Notes: a model not told the origin generated them from the letters alone. A stretch of 5,748 nt of DNA from an uncultured Rikenella sp. (GCF_910577125.1 NZ_CAJTMN010000116.1:1-5748), one strand, 5' to 3'; positions 1 to 5,744 are shown, counted from the first letter of the stretch. Numbers and translations: made by a program.

Positions 1-202
1 CCCTCGGGCCGGGCAGGCCCCACGTCCCGTGGACGGGCGAAACTTGCGTTTCGCTAAGGCAGCCTTTACCCCAATTCTTTGTCCGCGCGCCTCACGCGCC
101 GCAAGACTCAAACTTCAGAAACATGCCTGAAATCCTTCTCGCTGCGGCGGGTTCGGTGCGGGTGCACCCGCACCGCAACAACCCCCAAACAACAAGCTCC
201 CG
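1..202. other. Non-coding, hairpin-rich region upstream of the first gene
   Basis: No convincing coding sequence covers this stretch. It holds a run of short perfect stems: 6-20 (GGGCC/GGCCC, 5-nt loop), 23-35 (CGTCC/GGACG, 3-nt loop), 37-54 (GCGAAAC/GTTTCGC, 4-nt loop), 56-66 (AAGG/CCTT, 3-nt loop) and 85-99 (GCGCG/CGCGC, 5-nt loop), then a long palindrome at 154-175. All lie upstream of the predicted promoter at 203-234, so they would not be in the leader of the following gene. They could be the 3' end of a transcript or structured RNA entering from the left, or an intergenic repeat. I looked for conserved parts of tRNA, tmRNA, RNase P RNA and SRP RNA and did not recognise any. The function is unknown. 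Confidence 0.6.
154..175. repeat. Perfect 22-bp GC-rich palindrome
   Basis: The half-site CGGTGCGGGTG is followed directly by its exact reverse complement, with the centre between 164 and 165. The symmetry resumes after one unpaired base: GTT at 151-153 against AAC at 177-179. It lies about 28 bp before the -33 region of the promoter of the outer-membrane protein gene. It could be a cruciform or hairpin, an operator for a dimeric regulator, or a transcription end for an upstream gene, although no T-run follows it. The sequence alone does not decide between these. Confidence 0.7.
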
Positions 203-234
203 ATTGCCGTTTTTCACAAATTATCGTATATTTG
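203..234 (+). promoter_or_regulatory. Bacteroidota-type promoter for the outer-membrane protein gene
   Basis: TATATTTG at 227-234 matches the primary-sigma -7 consensus TAnnTTTG known in Bacteroides and relatives. ATTG at 203-206 is a partial match to the -33 TTTG element, and the 20-bp gap fits the usual spacing. Transcription would start near 240, leaving a leader of about 50 nt before the ATG at 292. Confidence 0.72.
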
Positions 235-291
235 TCTTATCGGGTCGGCATGCGCCTCCCGGAAGCCGCCATAATTAACGACAAGAAAACC

Positions 292-1167
292 ATGCAAAAG
301 CCATTACACCTGTTATTCACCCTCGGCGCCCTTTGTCTCCTGCTCCGGCCGGCGACGGCACAGGAGATCGACAGCACAGAACGGGTCGTCTGCGGAGAAG
401 ATACCATCGTCGTCCGCAACGTCGGGAATCACATGGTCGTCACCGACGCATCCGCCTACGGGAAAGCCGGACGGGGTATCGAAGCGGACACATATGCCGG
501 ACGGATACCCAAACGATGGAAATGGTACGGAGGCCACTGGGCCGGAGTCGGGATCTATTATAACGGTCTGGTACGGAACCTCGGAAACCTGAGCCTGCCG
601 GACGGGGCGGACTATCTGCGGCAGAGCCCGAAATCGATCGGCGTGAACGTCAACCTCGTCGACCTGACCATCGTCTCCAACCGCCACTTCGGACTCATCA
701 CCGGACTCGGATTCGAAATCAACAACTTCCGATTCGACCGCGACATCGCTTTGACCCTGGACGAAAACGGACACACCGCGCCGGACTACCGGTACGACCG
801 TCCGGGAGTCGATTTCAAGAAATCGAAACTGACCACCATGTACCTCAACCTGCCGCTGCTCGCCGAATTCCAGTTCGGACGCGGGAAGGCAGGTAAACGG
901 GCCCCCGGTTTCATCAACTTCGGCGTGGTCGGAGGTGTGCGGCTCCAGGGACACACCAAAGTGAAATACCGCGACGAAGCAGGATACACACATACCGAAA
1001 AGCAACACTCGGGACTGAACCTACGGAATTTCCACTATGGCATAGAATGCAACGTGGGCTACCGGTGGGTGGCCGTATCGGCACGCTACTACCCGCAGAG
1101 CATCTTCGTGGACGGGAAAGGACCGAACGTGCAGCAGGTCAATATCGGACTCTCGTTCCTGCTTTAA
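292..1167 (+). CDS. Outer-membrane beta-barrel protein, PorT-like, exported
   Basis: The product has 291 aa. Residues 1-23 form a signal peptide: a short basic start (MQK), a leucine-rich core (LHLLFTLGALCLLL) and an A-T-A cleavage motif before Q24. The mature part is rich in alternating hydrophobic/polar stretches and Gly/aromatic residues (for example residues 84-94, 134-146, 183-196, 207-220 and 249-267), as in the small outer-membrane beta-barrel families (PorT/OMP_b-brl type) common in Bacteroidota. The C-terminus is hydrophobic (VNIGLSFLL), in keeping with a last membrane strand although it does not end in Phe. An upstream in-frame ATG at 250 would leave a leader of only about 10 nt and bury the signal peptide, so I start at 292. 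The 3' neighbour ogt begins 29 bp later and may be co-transcribed. The substrate or partner is unknown; a porin, assembly factor or surface antigen is possible. The barrel class is fairly safe, a specific role is not. Confidence 0.82.
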   Translation: MQKPLHLLFTLGALCLLLRPATAQEIDSTERVVCGEDTIVVRNVGNHMVVTDASAYGKAGRGIEADTYAGRIPKRWKWYGGHWAGVGIYYNGLVRNLGNLSLPDGADYLRQSPKSIGVNVNLVDLTIVSNRHFGLITGLGFEINNFRFDRDIALTLDENGHTAPDYRYDRPGVDFKKSKLTTMYLNLPLLAEFQFGRGKAGKRAPGFINFGVVGGVRLQGHTKVKYRDEAGYTHTEKQHSGLNLRNFHYGIECNVGYRWVAVSARYYPQSIFVDGKGPNVQQVNIGLSFLL

Positions 1168-1196
1168 CCGGTTTCCATCCTTTCGTTCGCCACCCG

Positions 1197-1730
1197 ATGA
1201 GCCCGAAACCGTCGCTTTTATACCGCCAGCCCATCGACACCCCGCTCGGAACGATGGTGGCCATCACCTCCGAACAAGGAATCGTCCTGTTCGAATTCGC
1301 CGAAGGAGCCCATCTCGAACGAGGGCTGCGCGATCTGTTGCGACACCTGCCGCCCGCGGTCGAGATACGGGAGGCATCCCATCCCCACCTCGACCGGCTG
1401 CGCCACGAGATTTCGGAATACTTCGCCGGGAGACGCACCCGATTCGACGTGCCGCTTCAACTGCTCGGCACCCCGTTTCAGCTTCAGGTCTGGTCGGCCT
1501 TGCTGTGGATTCCGTACGGCCACACCTGCTCCTACGCCGAAGAGGCTGCCATGATCGGGCGGCCCGCAGCCGTGCGGGCCGTAGCCAACGCCAACGGACG
1601 GAACCGGCTGCCCATTCTCGTTCCGTGCCACCGCGTGATCGGCTCCGACGGCTCGCTCGCCGGCTACAGCGCAGGCATTCAACGCAAAATCCGACTCCTG
1701 GAACTCGAACGGAAATCATCGGCAGAATAA
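1197..1730 (+). CDS. ogt: Methylated-DNA--[protein]-cysteine S-methyltransferase (Ogt/MGMT)
   Basis: This cytoplasmic repair protein takes the alkyl group from O6-methylguanine (and O4-methylthymine) in DNA onto its own cysteine in a single-use reaction. The 177-aa length is typical of stand-alone Ogt. Residues 1-85 form the variable N-terminal domain. The C-terminal DNA-binding domain has the family signatures: FQLQVWSALLWIPYG (94-108), the base-flipping arginine in RAVANANGRN (R127) and the acceptor motif PCHRV with C144 and H145. E171 in LLELE is placed, relative to the cysteine, like the Glu of the Cys-His-Glu triad in human MGMT. No AraC-like or Ada N-terminal domain is present, so this is not a full Ada regulator. 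The ATG at 1197 starts the protein just before the conserved N-terminal strand; in-frame upstream codons overlap the previous gene. It probably shares the transcript of the preceding outer-membrane gene. No promoter is visible in the 29-bp gap. Confidence 0.95.
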   Translation: MSPKPSLLYRQPIDTPLGTMVAITSEQGIVLFEFAEGAHLERGLRDLLRHLPPAVEIREASHPHLDRLRHEISEYFAGRRTRFDVPLQLLGTPFQLQVWSALLWIPYGHTCSYAEEAAMIGRPAAVRAVANANGRNRLPILVPCHRVIGSDGSLAGYSAGIQRKIRLLELERKSSAE

Positions 1731-1756
1731 CCTCCCCCTCTCCCGATTTTTTATCG

Positions 1757-1764
1757 TATATTTG
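1757..1764 (+). promoter_or_regulatory. Bacteroidota -7 promoter element for the glycosyltransferase-sigma-rsmG unit
   Basis: TATATTTG matches TAnnTTTG. The 14 bases 1751-1764 are identical to 221-234 upstream of the first gene. No good -33 TTTG is seen about 20 bp upstream, where the sequence is C-rich. The predicted start near 1770 leaves a leader of about 40 nt. Confidence 0.65.
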
Positions 1765-1767
1765 CGA

Positions 1768-1781
1768 GCCGCTCCGGCGGC
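1768..1781 (+). other. Possible 5'-terminal stem-loop with UNCG-type tetraloop
   Basis: GCCGC (1768-1772) pairs with GCGGC (1777-1781) around the loop TCCG, closed by a C-G pair. In RNA this is c(UCCG)g, a member of the very stable UNCG tetraloop class. Its position coincides with the predicted transcription start, so the mRNA might begin with this hairpin. A protective role for mRNA stability is an inference; chance occurrence in GC-rich DNA is also possible. Confidence 0.4.
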
Positions 1782-1808
1782 ACGACATACCGTATCCTCC
1801 GATTGCGC

Positions 1809-2957
1809 ATGAAAGAGTTTATCGACCAATATCCTCCTTATCAGATCTATCTTGTCCTGCTGCTCGCCCTCTGCGCCATCATCCAGCTCGTCTACTGGTT
1901 CCGCTACGGACGGGTAGCCACCCACCGGCACAGCCTGCGCGAACCCGAAGGGGCAGGGACACCGCCCGTTTCGGTCGTCGTGGTCGTGGCCGACGACCCG
2001 GAATACGTGACCGAGCACCTGCCGAAACTCCTCACCCAACGCCATCCGAACTACGAAGTCGTCGTCGTGGACGACGGAGCGGAAGTCGACCTCACCGACG
2101 AACTCGTCATGATGCAGGCCCAATACCCCCACCTGCGGTTCACCACCATCAAGGCAGACCCCGTCTTCCGGCACAGCAAGAAGCTGGCCCTCACCGTCGG
2201 CATCAAGGCCGCCCGGTACGACAACATCATCTTCACCGACGCCGACTCGGTACCCTCGTCGGACAAATGGCTGTCGATCATGGCGCGGGGATTCAACGGA
2301 GGGCAGCTGGTCATCGGCTACACCGGCATCGAACGCCGCCCCGGACTCGCCAACAAAATCATGCGCTGCCAGCGGCTCACCACCTCGATCCGCTACCTCA
2401 ACGCTGCCATCCGGGGACACGTCTACCGCGGAATCTACAACAACATCGGCTACACCAAACGCCTCTTCTTCGGCAACAAAGGCTACACCCACCTGCGGAT
2501 GACCCTCGGCGAAGACGACCTCTTCGTCCAGAAAGTCGCTCCGATCTGTGCGCGGCGCACCAGCGTGATGCTCAATCCCAGCGCCACCGTACGCCAGTTC
2601 CAGTGGGGCGGGATACGCTGGTGGCGGGCCGAACAACGCTACCGCGGAGCCGGATTCGACCTCTACCCGGGACGCGTCCGGGCGACCGTCTGCTTCGAAC
2701 TCCTGACCCGTGCCCTGCTGATCGCCGCGACGATCGCCCTCGGCGTGCTGCTGCCGCCGGTGCTGTGGATCGTGGGCGTCGGGCTCTTCGCGCTGCGGGA
2801 GCTGGTGATGCTCTCCACCGTCCGGATGATCGCCCGCCGCGTGGGCGAACGGAGAATTCTGTGGGCCTACGTGGCACACGACTTTTGCGCACCCGTCGGC
2901 GAACTGTTCCACTGGATCGGACGTCGAATCAGACCCAGCCAGCGCTTATGGATATGA
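1809..2957 (+). CDS. Membrane-associated family 2 glycosyltransferase (GT-A fold)
   Basis: The product has 382 aa. An N-terminal transmembrane helix (about 13-30) is followed by a GT2 catalytic domain (about 53-275): strand VSVVVVVADD (54-63), the nucleotide-sugar binding VVVVDDG (84-90), the metal-binding DXD motif as TDADS (143-147) and the catalytic-base region GEDD (234-237). Where family members often carry QxxRW, this protein reads GGIRWWR (267-273), keeping the R-W part only. Two or more hydrophobic helices follow (about 302-337, perhaps also 352-371), so the enzyme should sit in the inner membrane with its active site in the cytoplasm. It would transfer a sugar from a nucleotide donor to a lipid or polysaccharide acceptor; neither substrate can be read from the sequence. 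I prefer the ATG at 1809 to an in-frame TTG at 1803. Its 3' end overlaps the sigma-factor gene, which points to a shared transcript. Confidence 0.85.
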   Translation: MKEFIDQYPPYQIYLVLLLALCAIIQLVYWFRYGRVATHRHSLREPEGAGTPPVSVVVVVADDPEYVTEHLPKLLTQRHPNYEVVVVDDGAEVDLTDELVMMQAQYPHLRFTTIKADPVFRHSKKLALTVGIKAARYDNIIFTDADSVPSSDKWLSIMARGFNGGQLVIGYTGIERRPGLANKIMRCQRLTTSIRYLNAAIRGHVYRGIYNNIGYTKRLFFGNKGYTHLRMTLGEDDLFVQKVAPICARRTSVMLNPSATVRQFQWGGIRWWRAEQRYRGAGFDLYPGRVRATVCFELLTRALLIAATIALGVLLPPVLWIVGVGLFALRELVMLSTVRMIARRVGERRILWAYVAHDFCAPVGELFHWIGRRIRPSQRLWI

Positions 2958-3535
2958 CCCTATCGACACCGACCGACCGGGAGCTGATCGAACGCACGCT
3001 GGCCGGCGATGCCACCTGTTACGAAACCCTGTTCGAGCGCTATCGGCGAACCCTTCAGTCCGCCGTGCTCGCCAAATGCACCGACGAACGCGACGCCGAA
3101 GATATCCTGCAGGAGAGCTATGTCAAAGGCTACTTCAACCTCTCGCGCTACAACCCGGACTACACCTTCGGACAGTGGATCTATACCATCGTCCGGAACC
3201 AGTGCATCGACTACGCCCGGCGGAGACGGTCGGCAGGCAACACCCTCTCGATCGACGGGCCGGACAACGAACTCCACGGCCGCATCAACCCGCCGTGCGA
3301 CACCCCGAATCCCGAGGAGCGGATCATCTCGCGCCAGAACAGCCGTCAGCTCGACTCCCTGATGGAGGAGCTCCCGGCCCACTACCGCACGATGATCGAA
3401 CTGCGCTTCGTCCGCGAATACTCCTACGAAGAGATCGCCGAGCAGCTCGCCCTGCCCATCGGCACCGTCAAGACCCGGATACACCGGGCCCGGGAAAAGC
3501 TCTGCACACTGATCACCGACCGGAAACTGCTCTGA
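2948..3535 (+). CDS. ECF-type RNA polymerase sigma-70 family factor
   Basis: This 195-aa protein would bind core RNA polymerase and direct it to a particular promoter set. Sigma region 2 spans about residues 25-94, with DAEDILQESYVKGYFNL (49-65) and the promoter-melting/-10 recognition part FGQWIYTIVRNQCIDYARR (74-92). A linker (95-128) follows. Region 4 (about 134-187) carries the helix-turn-helix YSYEEIAEQLALPIGTVKTRIHR (158-180). Regions 1.1, 1.2 and 3 are absent, as in ECF factors. The ATG at 2948 overlaps the glycosyltransferase by 10 bp; a second ATG at 2954 would give an ATGA overlap and a 193-aa product, and both are plausible. No anti-sigma gene (no single-helix membrane protein or zinc-binding anti-sigma domain) is adjacent: rsmG follows after 6 bp. 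Control may therefore be transcriptional or by an anti-sigma encoded elsewhere. The target genes are unknown. Confidence 0.93.
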   Translation: MDMTLSTPTDRELIERTLAGDATCYETLFERYRRTLQSAVLAKCTDERDAEDILQESYVKGYFNLSRYNPDYTFGQWIYTIVRNQCIDYARRRRSAGNTLSIDGPDNELHGRINPPCDTPNPEERIISRQNSRQLDSLMEELPAHYRTMIELRFVREYSYEEIAEQLALPIGTVKTRIHRAREKLCTLITDRKLL

Positions 3536-3541
3536 CCCCAC

Positions 3542-4150
3542 ATGTCCCTCATCGACCGCTACTTCCCCGACCTCACCCCGCGGCAGCGCGAACAGTTCGC
3601 CGCCATGCCCGACCTCTACCGGGAGTGGAACGCCCGGATCAACGTCGTCTCGCGCAAAGACATCGACCACATCGAAGAGCACCACATCCTCCACTCGCTC
3701 GCCATCGCCCGCACCGGGCTGATCGTTCCGGGCGAGAGCGTTCTGGATGTGGGATGCGGAGGCGGCTTCCCGGGGATTCCGCTGGCCGTTTTCTATCCCG
3801 ACGTCCAGTTCACACTCGTCGACTCCATCGGCAAGAAGATACGCGTCGTGCAGGAGGTGGCCACCGCACTGGGACTCACCAACGTGCGGGCCGAACACAG
3901 CCGCGTCGAACAGCTGGACGGCGGCCGCAGCCGGTTCGACTGGGTCGTGAGCCGCGCCGTGACCGACCTGCGTACCTTCGTCGGCTGGACCTGGGGACGG
4001 ACGACATACGGCATCATCTATCTGAAAGGCGGCGATCTGGACGCCGAAATCGCCGCCGCAGGACGACAGACCGAACAGCTGCCCGTCTCGACCTGGTTCG
4101 CCGGCGAGTTTTTCGAGACCAAGAAAGTACTCGTCCTGCCTAAAAAATAG
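3542..4150 (+). CDS. rsmG: 16S rRNA (guanine(527)-N7)-methyltransferase RsmG
   Basis: RsmG (formerly GidB) uses S-adenosylmethionine to methylate N7 of G527 in 16S rRNA of the small subunit; in several bacteria its loss gives low-level streptomycin resistance. The 202-aa length is usual for the family. Visible signatures are LYREWNARINVVSRKD (25-40), the SAM-binding glycine loop LDVGCGGGFPGIPLA (68-82), the acidic ribose contact VDS (93-95), the conserved SRAV (137-140) and YLKGG (160-164), ending in ETKKVLVLPKK. The ATG lies 6 bp after the sigma-factor stop, so the two are very likely translated from one mRNA. The stop is TAG at 4148-4150. No terminator is evident before the rpmH promoter. 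Confidence 0.96.
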   Translation: MSLIDRYFPDLTPRQREQFAAMPDLYREWNARINVVSRKDIDHIEEHHILHSLAIARTGLIVPGESVLDVGCGGGFPGIPLAVFYPDVQFTLVDSIGKKIRVVQEVATALGLTNVRAEHSRVEQLDGGRSRFDWVVSRAVTDLRTFVGWTWGRTTYGIIYLKGGDLDAEIAAAGRQTEQLPVSTWFAGEFFETKKVLVLPKK

Positions 4151-4170
4151 CCCGTTCGACCGCACGGTTG

Positions 4171-4201
4171 TTTGCAGGAACCGGGAAAAAGCGTATCTTT
4201 G
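4171..4201 (+). promoter_or_regulatory. Bacteroidota-type promoter for rpmH
   Basis: TTTG at 4171-4174 (-33) and TATCTTTG at 4194-4201 (-7, TAnnTTTG) are separated by 19 bp, close to the canonical arrangement. This is the best-formed promoter in the window, as expected for a ribosomal protein gene. The leader of about 55 nt contains a weak CCGG/CCGG hairpin (4212-4226) and an A-rich stretch just before the start codon (4240-4263), the kind of unstructured region used instead of a Shine-Dalgarno site in this phylum. Confidence 0.82.
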
Positions 4202-4263
4202 CCCTGCATTTCCGGCCTCGAACCGGTGAACCGCGTTGTAAATCAAGAAAATAGAAGATAATC

Positions 4264-4419
4264 ATGAAAAGGACTTTCCAACCTTCGCAACGGAAACGCG
4301 TCAACAAACACGGCTTCCGTGAACGTATGTCTACCCCGAACGGACGGCGCGTGCTGGCTGCGCGGCGGGCCAAGGGGCGTAAGAAACTGACCGTTTCGGA
4401 CGAATTCCGGCAGGCGTAG
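4264..4419 (+). CDS. rpmH: 50S ribosomal protein L34
   Basis: This small, very basic 51-aa protein of the large ribosomal subunit begins with the family hallmark MKRTFQPSQRKRVNKHGFRE and continues with the conserved RMSTPNGRRVLAARRAKGRKKL (21-42). The tail TVSDEFRQA (43-51) is longer than in the 46-aa E. coli protein. It has its own promoter (4171-4201) and is followed by two terminator-like hairpins. In many bacteria rpmH is followed by rnpA, but here mqnE follows, so rnpA must be elsewhere. The stop codon is TAG. Confidence 0.97.
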   Translation: MKRTFQPSQRKRVNKHGFRERMSTPNGRRVLAARRAKGRKKLTVSDEFRQA

Positions 4420-4458
4420 GTTTCACTCCATTTCGATACGGGGGTCTTCTCGATTTTC

Positions 4459-4480
4459 AAGGCCCGCCGAGCCTTCTTTT
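4459..4480 (+). terminator. Intrinsic terminator 1 after rpmH
   Basis: AAGGC (4459-4463) pairs perfectly with GCCTT (4471-4475) around a 7-nt loop, followed by CTTTT. The stem is short (5 bp) and the T-run is modest, so termination would be partial. It lies 40 bp after the rpmH stop. Confidence 0.55.
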
Positions 4481-4482
4481 CC

Positions 4483-4511
4483 CCTCCTGAGCGGGATAAG
4501 GAGGCTTTTTT
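4483..4511 (+). terminator. Intrinsic terminator 2 after rpmH
   Basis: CCTCCT (4483-4488) pairs with AGGAGG (4499-4504) around a 10-nt loop and is followed by C and six T residues (4506-4511). This has the classical shape of a factor-independent terminator. It isolates rpmH from mqnE, whose start codon is only 35 bp further on. Together with terminator 1 it makes a tandem pair. Confidence 0.72.
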
Positions 4512-4546
4512 GTAGGAACGTTTCATCCCCCTTTACAAGTCCCGAT

Positions 4547-5677
4547 ATGAATACCCGCCTGCTCCGGCACATGCACCTCACACCCGAAGTCGAACACATC
4601 GCCACAGCGCTGCTGAACCCGGAAAATCCAGCGGCCGGCCACCGGCTCACCGACCTCGAAGCGCTCACCCTGATGCGCGAAGCCCCGCTCGCCCTGCTGG
4701 GCACCCTCGCCGCGGCCCGCAAACGAGCCGTATCGGGCGACGAGGTCTATTACAACCGGAACATCCACATCGAGCCGACCAACATCTGCGTTTTCCGCTG
4801 CCGATTCTGCTCCTACCGGCGCGGAGCCGGGGAACCGGACGCCTGGTACCACGACCTCGACGCCGTGGAACGACTGGCCGCCGAACGGCGCGGAGAACCC
4901 ATTACGGAGGTGCACATCGTGGGCGGGGTACATCCGGAGCACGATCTGGACTACTACTGCGAGATGATCCGGCGGGTGAAAAAGCAGTTGCCCCATGTGG
5001 CGGTCAAAGCCTACACGGCAGTGGAGCTGCACTACATCATCTCCAAAGCGGGACTCACGCTCGCCGAAGGACTGCAACGACTCAAAGAGGCGGGCATGGA
5101 GGCGATTCCGGGCGGCGGGGCCGAGATTTTCGCCCCGGAGATCCGGGAACAGATCTGTCCCGAAAAACCGACGGCGGAAGAGTGGCTCGCCACGCACGAG
5201 GCGGCGCACGGCTTAGGCATCTCCACCAACTGCACGATCCTCTACGGGCACATCGAGACGTACGAACACCGGATCGACCACCTGCGTCGGCTGCGGGAAC
5301 TCCAGGATCGGACGCACGGCTTCGACGCTTTCATCCCGCTGAAATACCGGAACCTGCACAACTCCATGTCGGCTGTCGGCGAGGTCTCGCTGCCGGAGGA
5401 CATGAAGATGATGGCACTCTCGCGGCTCTACCTGGACAACATCCCGCACATCAAGGCCTACTGGCCGATGCTGGGCATCAGCGCTACGGAACTGGCGCTC
5501 TCGTTCGGCGCGGACGACATCGACGGCACGATCGACGACACAACCAAAATCTATTCGATGGCGGGGGCGGAAGACCAACGGCCGCGTCTCACCACGGAGC
5601 GGATGGAACAACTGGTGCGCTCTGCGGGATTCACTCCGGTCGAACGGAACACATTCTATCAACCCATAAAGCATTAA
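4547..5677 (+). CDS. mqnE: Aminofutalosine synthase MqnE (radical SAM)
   Basis: MqnE joins the chorismate-derived 3-[(1-carboxyvinyl)oxy]benzoate to SAM to give aminofutalosine, an early step of the futalosine route to menaquinone. The 376-aa length fits the family. The radical-SAM [4Fe-4S] motif is CVFRCRFC (C81, C85, C88), preceded by IHIEPTNI (74-80 region). The MqnE-specific block PGGGAEIFAPEIREQICPEK (188-207), then EEWLATHEAAHGLGISTNCT (211-230) and LYGHIET (232-238), separates it from the relatives MqnC and CofH. The C-terminal half has FIPLKYRN (262-269), followed by the tail of the SAM-barrel family. The ATG at 4547 follows the rpmH terminators by 35 bp. No strong TAnnTTTG element is seen there, so its promoter is unclear; read-through from rpmH is possible. 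No other menaquinone gene is in the window. Confidence 0.94.
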   Translation: MNTRLLRHMHLTPEVEHIATALLNPENPAAGHRLTDLEALTLMREAPLALLGTLAAARKRAVSGDEVYYNRNIHIEPTNICVFRCRFCSYRRGAGEPDAWYHDLDAVERLAAERRGEPITEVHIVGGVHPEHDLDYYCEMIRRVKKQLPHVAVKAYTAVELHYIISKAGLTLAEGLQRLKEAGMEAIPGGGAEIFAPEIREQICPEKPTAEEWLATHEAAHGLGISTNCTILYGHIETYEHRIDHLRRLRELQDRTHGFDAFIPLKYRNLHNSMSAVGEVSLPEDMKMMALSRLYLDNIPHIKAYWPMLGISATELALSFGADDIDGTIDDTTKIYSMAGAEDQRPRLTTERMEQLVRSAGFTPVERNTFYQPIKH

Positions 5678-5720
5678 ACTTTTTATTCATTCCTTTATCC
5701 GTGTCTACCCGCATGGAACC

Positions 5721-5744
5721 GTACCTTTTCTGAAGAAAAGGTAC
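5721..5744. other. Perfect inverted repeat (10-bp stem, 4-nt loop) downstream of mqnE
   Basis: GTACCTTTTC (5721-5730) is followed by the loop TGAA and its exact reverse complement GAAAAGGTAC (5735-5744). It lies 43 bp after the mqnE stop. No T-run follows within the 4 bases left in the window, so a terminator cannot be confirmed; T-rich sequence does lie between the mqnE stop and the stem (5680-5697). It could be a terminator, an interspersed palindromic repeat, or the end of an element continuing to the right. Confidence 0.55.

Noticed and set aside
1..80. 3' end of a tRNA, tmRNA, RNase P or SRP RNA gene
   Set aside because: No T-loop, CCA-bearing acceptor end or conserved core of these RNAs could be recognised on either strand.
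79..291. N-terminal extension of the outer-membrane protein from an upstream start
   Set aside because: The predicted promoter at 203-234 lies inside it, and a clear signal peptide starts at 292.
1047..1196. N-terminal extension of Ogt overlapping the preceding gene
   Set aside because: The extra 50 residues do not resemble any part of the family, and the ATG at 1197 gives the standard length.
1716..2912. 398-codon open frame on the - strand opposite the glycosyltransferase
   Set aside because: It is antisense to a gene with clear GT2 motifs. Its composition (many Asp/Val/Gly) is the usual mirror of a GC-rich gene.
1505..2947. Long upstream + strand extension of the sigma-factor reading frame
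   Set aside because: It runs through ogt and the glycosyltransferase in another frame and is Arg/Pro-rich with no domain. The sigma homology begins only near 2948.
4151..4185. Imperfect inverted repeat CCCGTTC/GAAcCGGG after rsmG
   Set aside because: It is interrupted by a bulge, has a long loop, is followed by A rather than T, and overlaps the rpmH -33 element, so it is not a credible terminator.
2960..4246. 428-codon open frame on the - strand opposite the sigma factor and rsmG
   Set aside because: It lies exactly opposite two well-identified genes. GC-rich third positions suppress stop codons on the complementary strand, and the translation shows no recognisable domain.
4509..4540. Possible promoter for mqnE (TTTG at 4509-4512 with TACAAGTC at 4534)
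   Set aside because: The -7 part matches TAnnTTTG poorly, and the start would fall on the ATG itself. The TTTG is also part of the terminator T-run.
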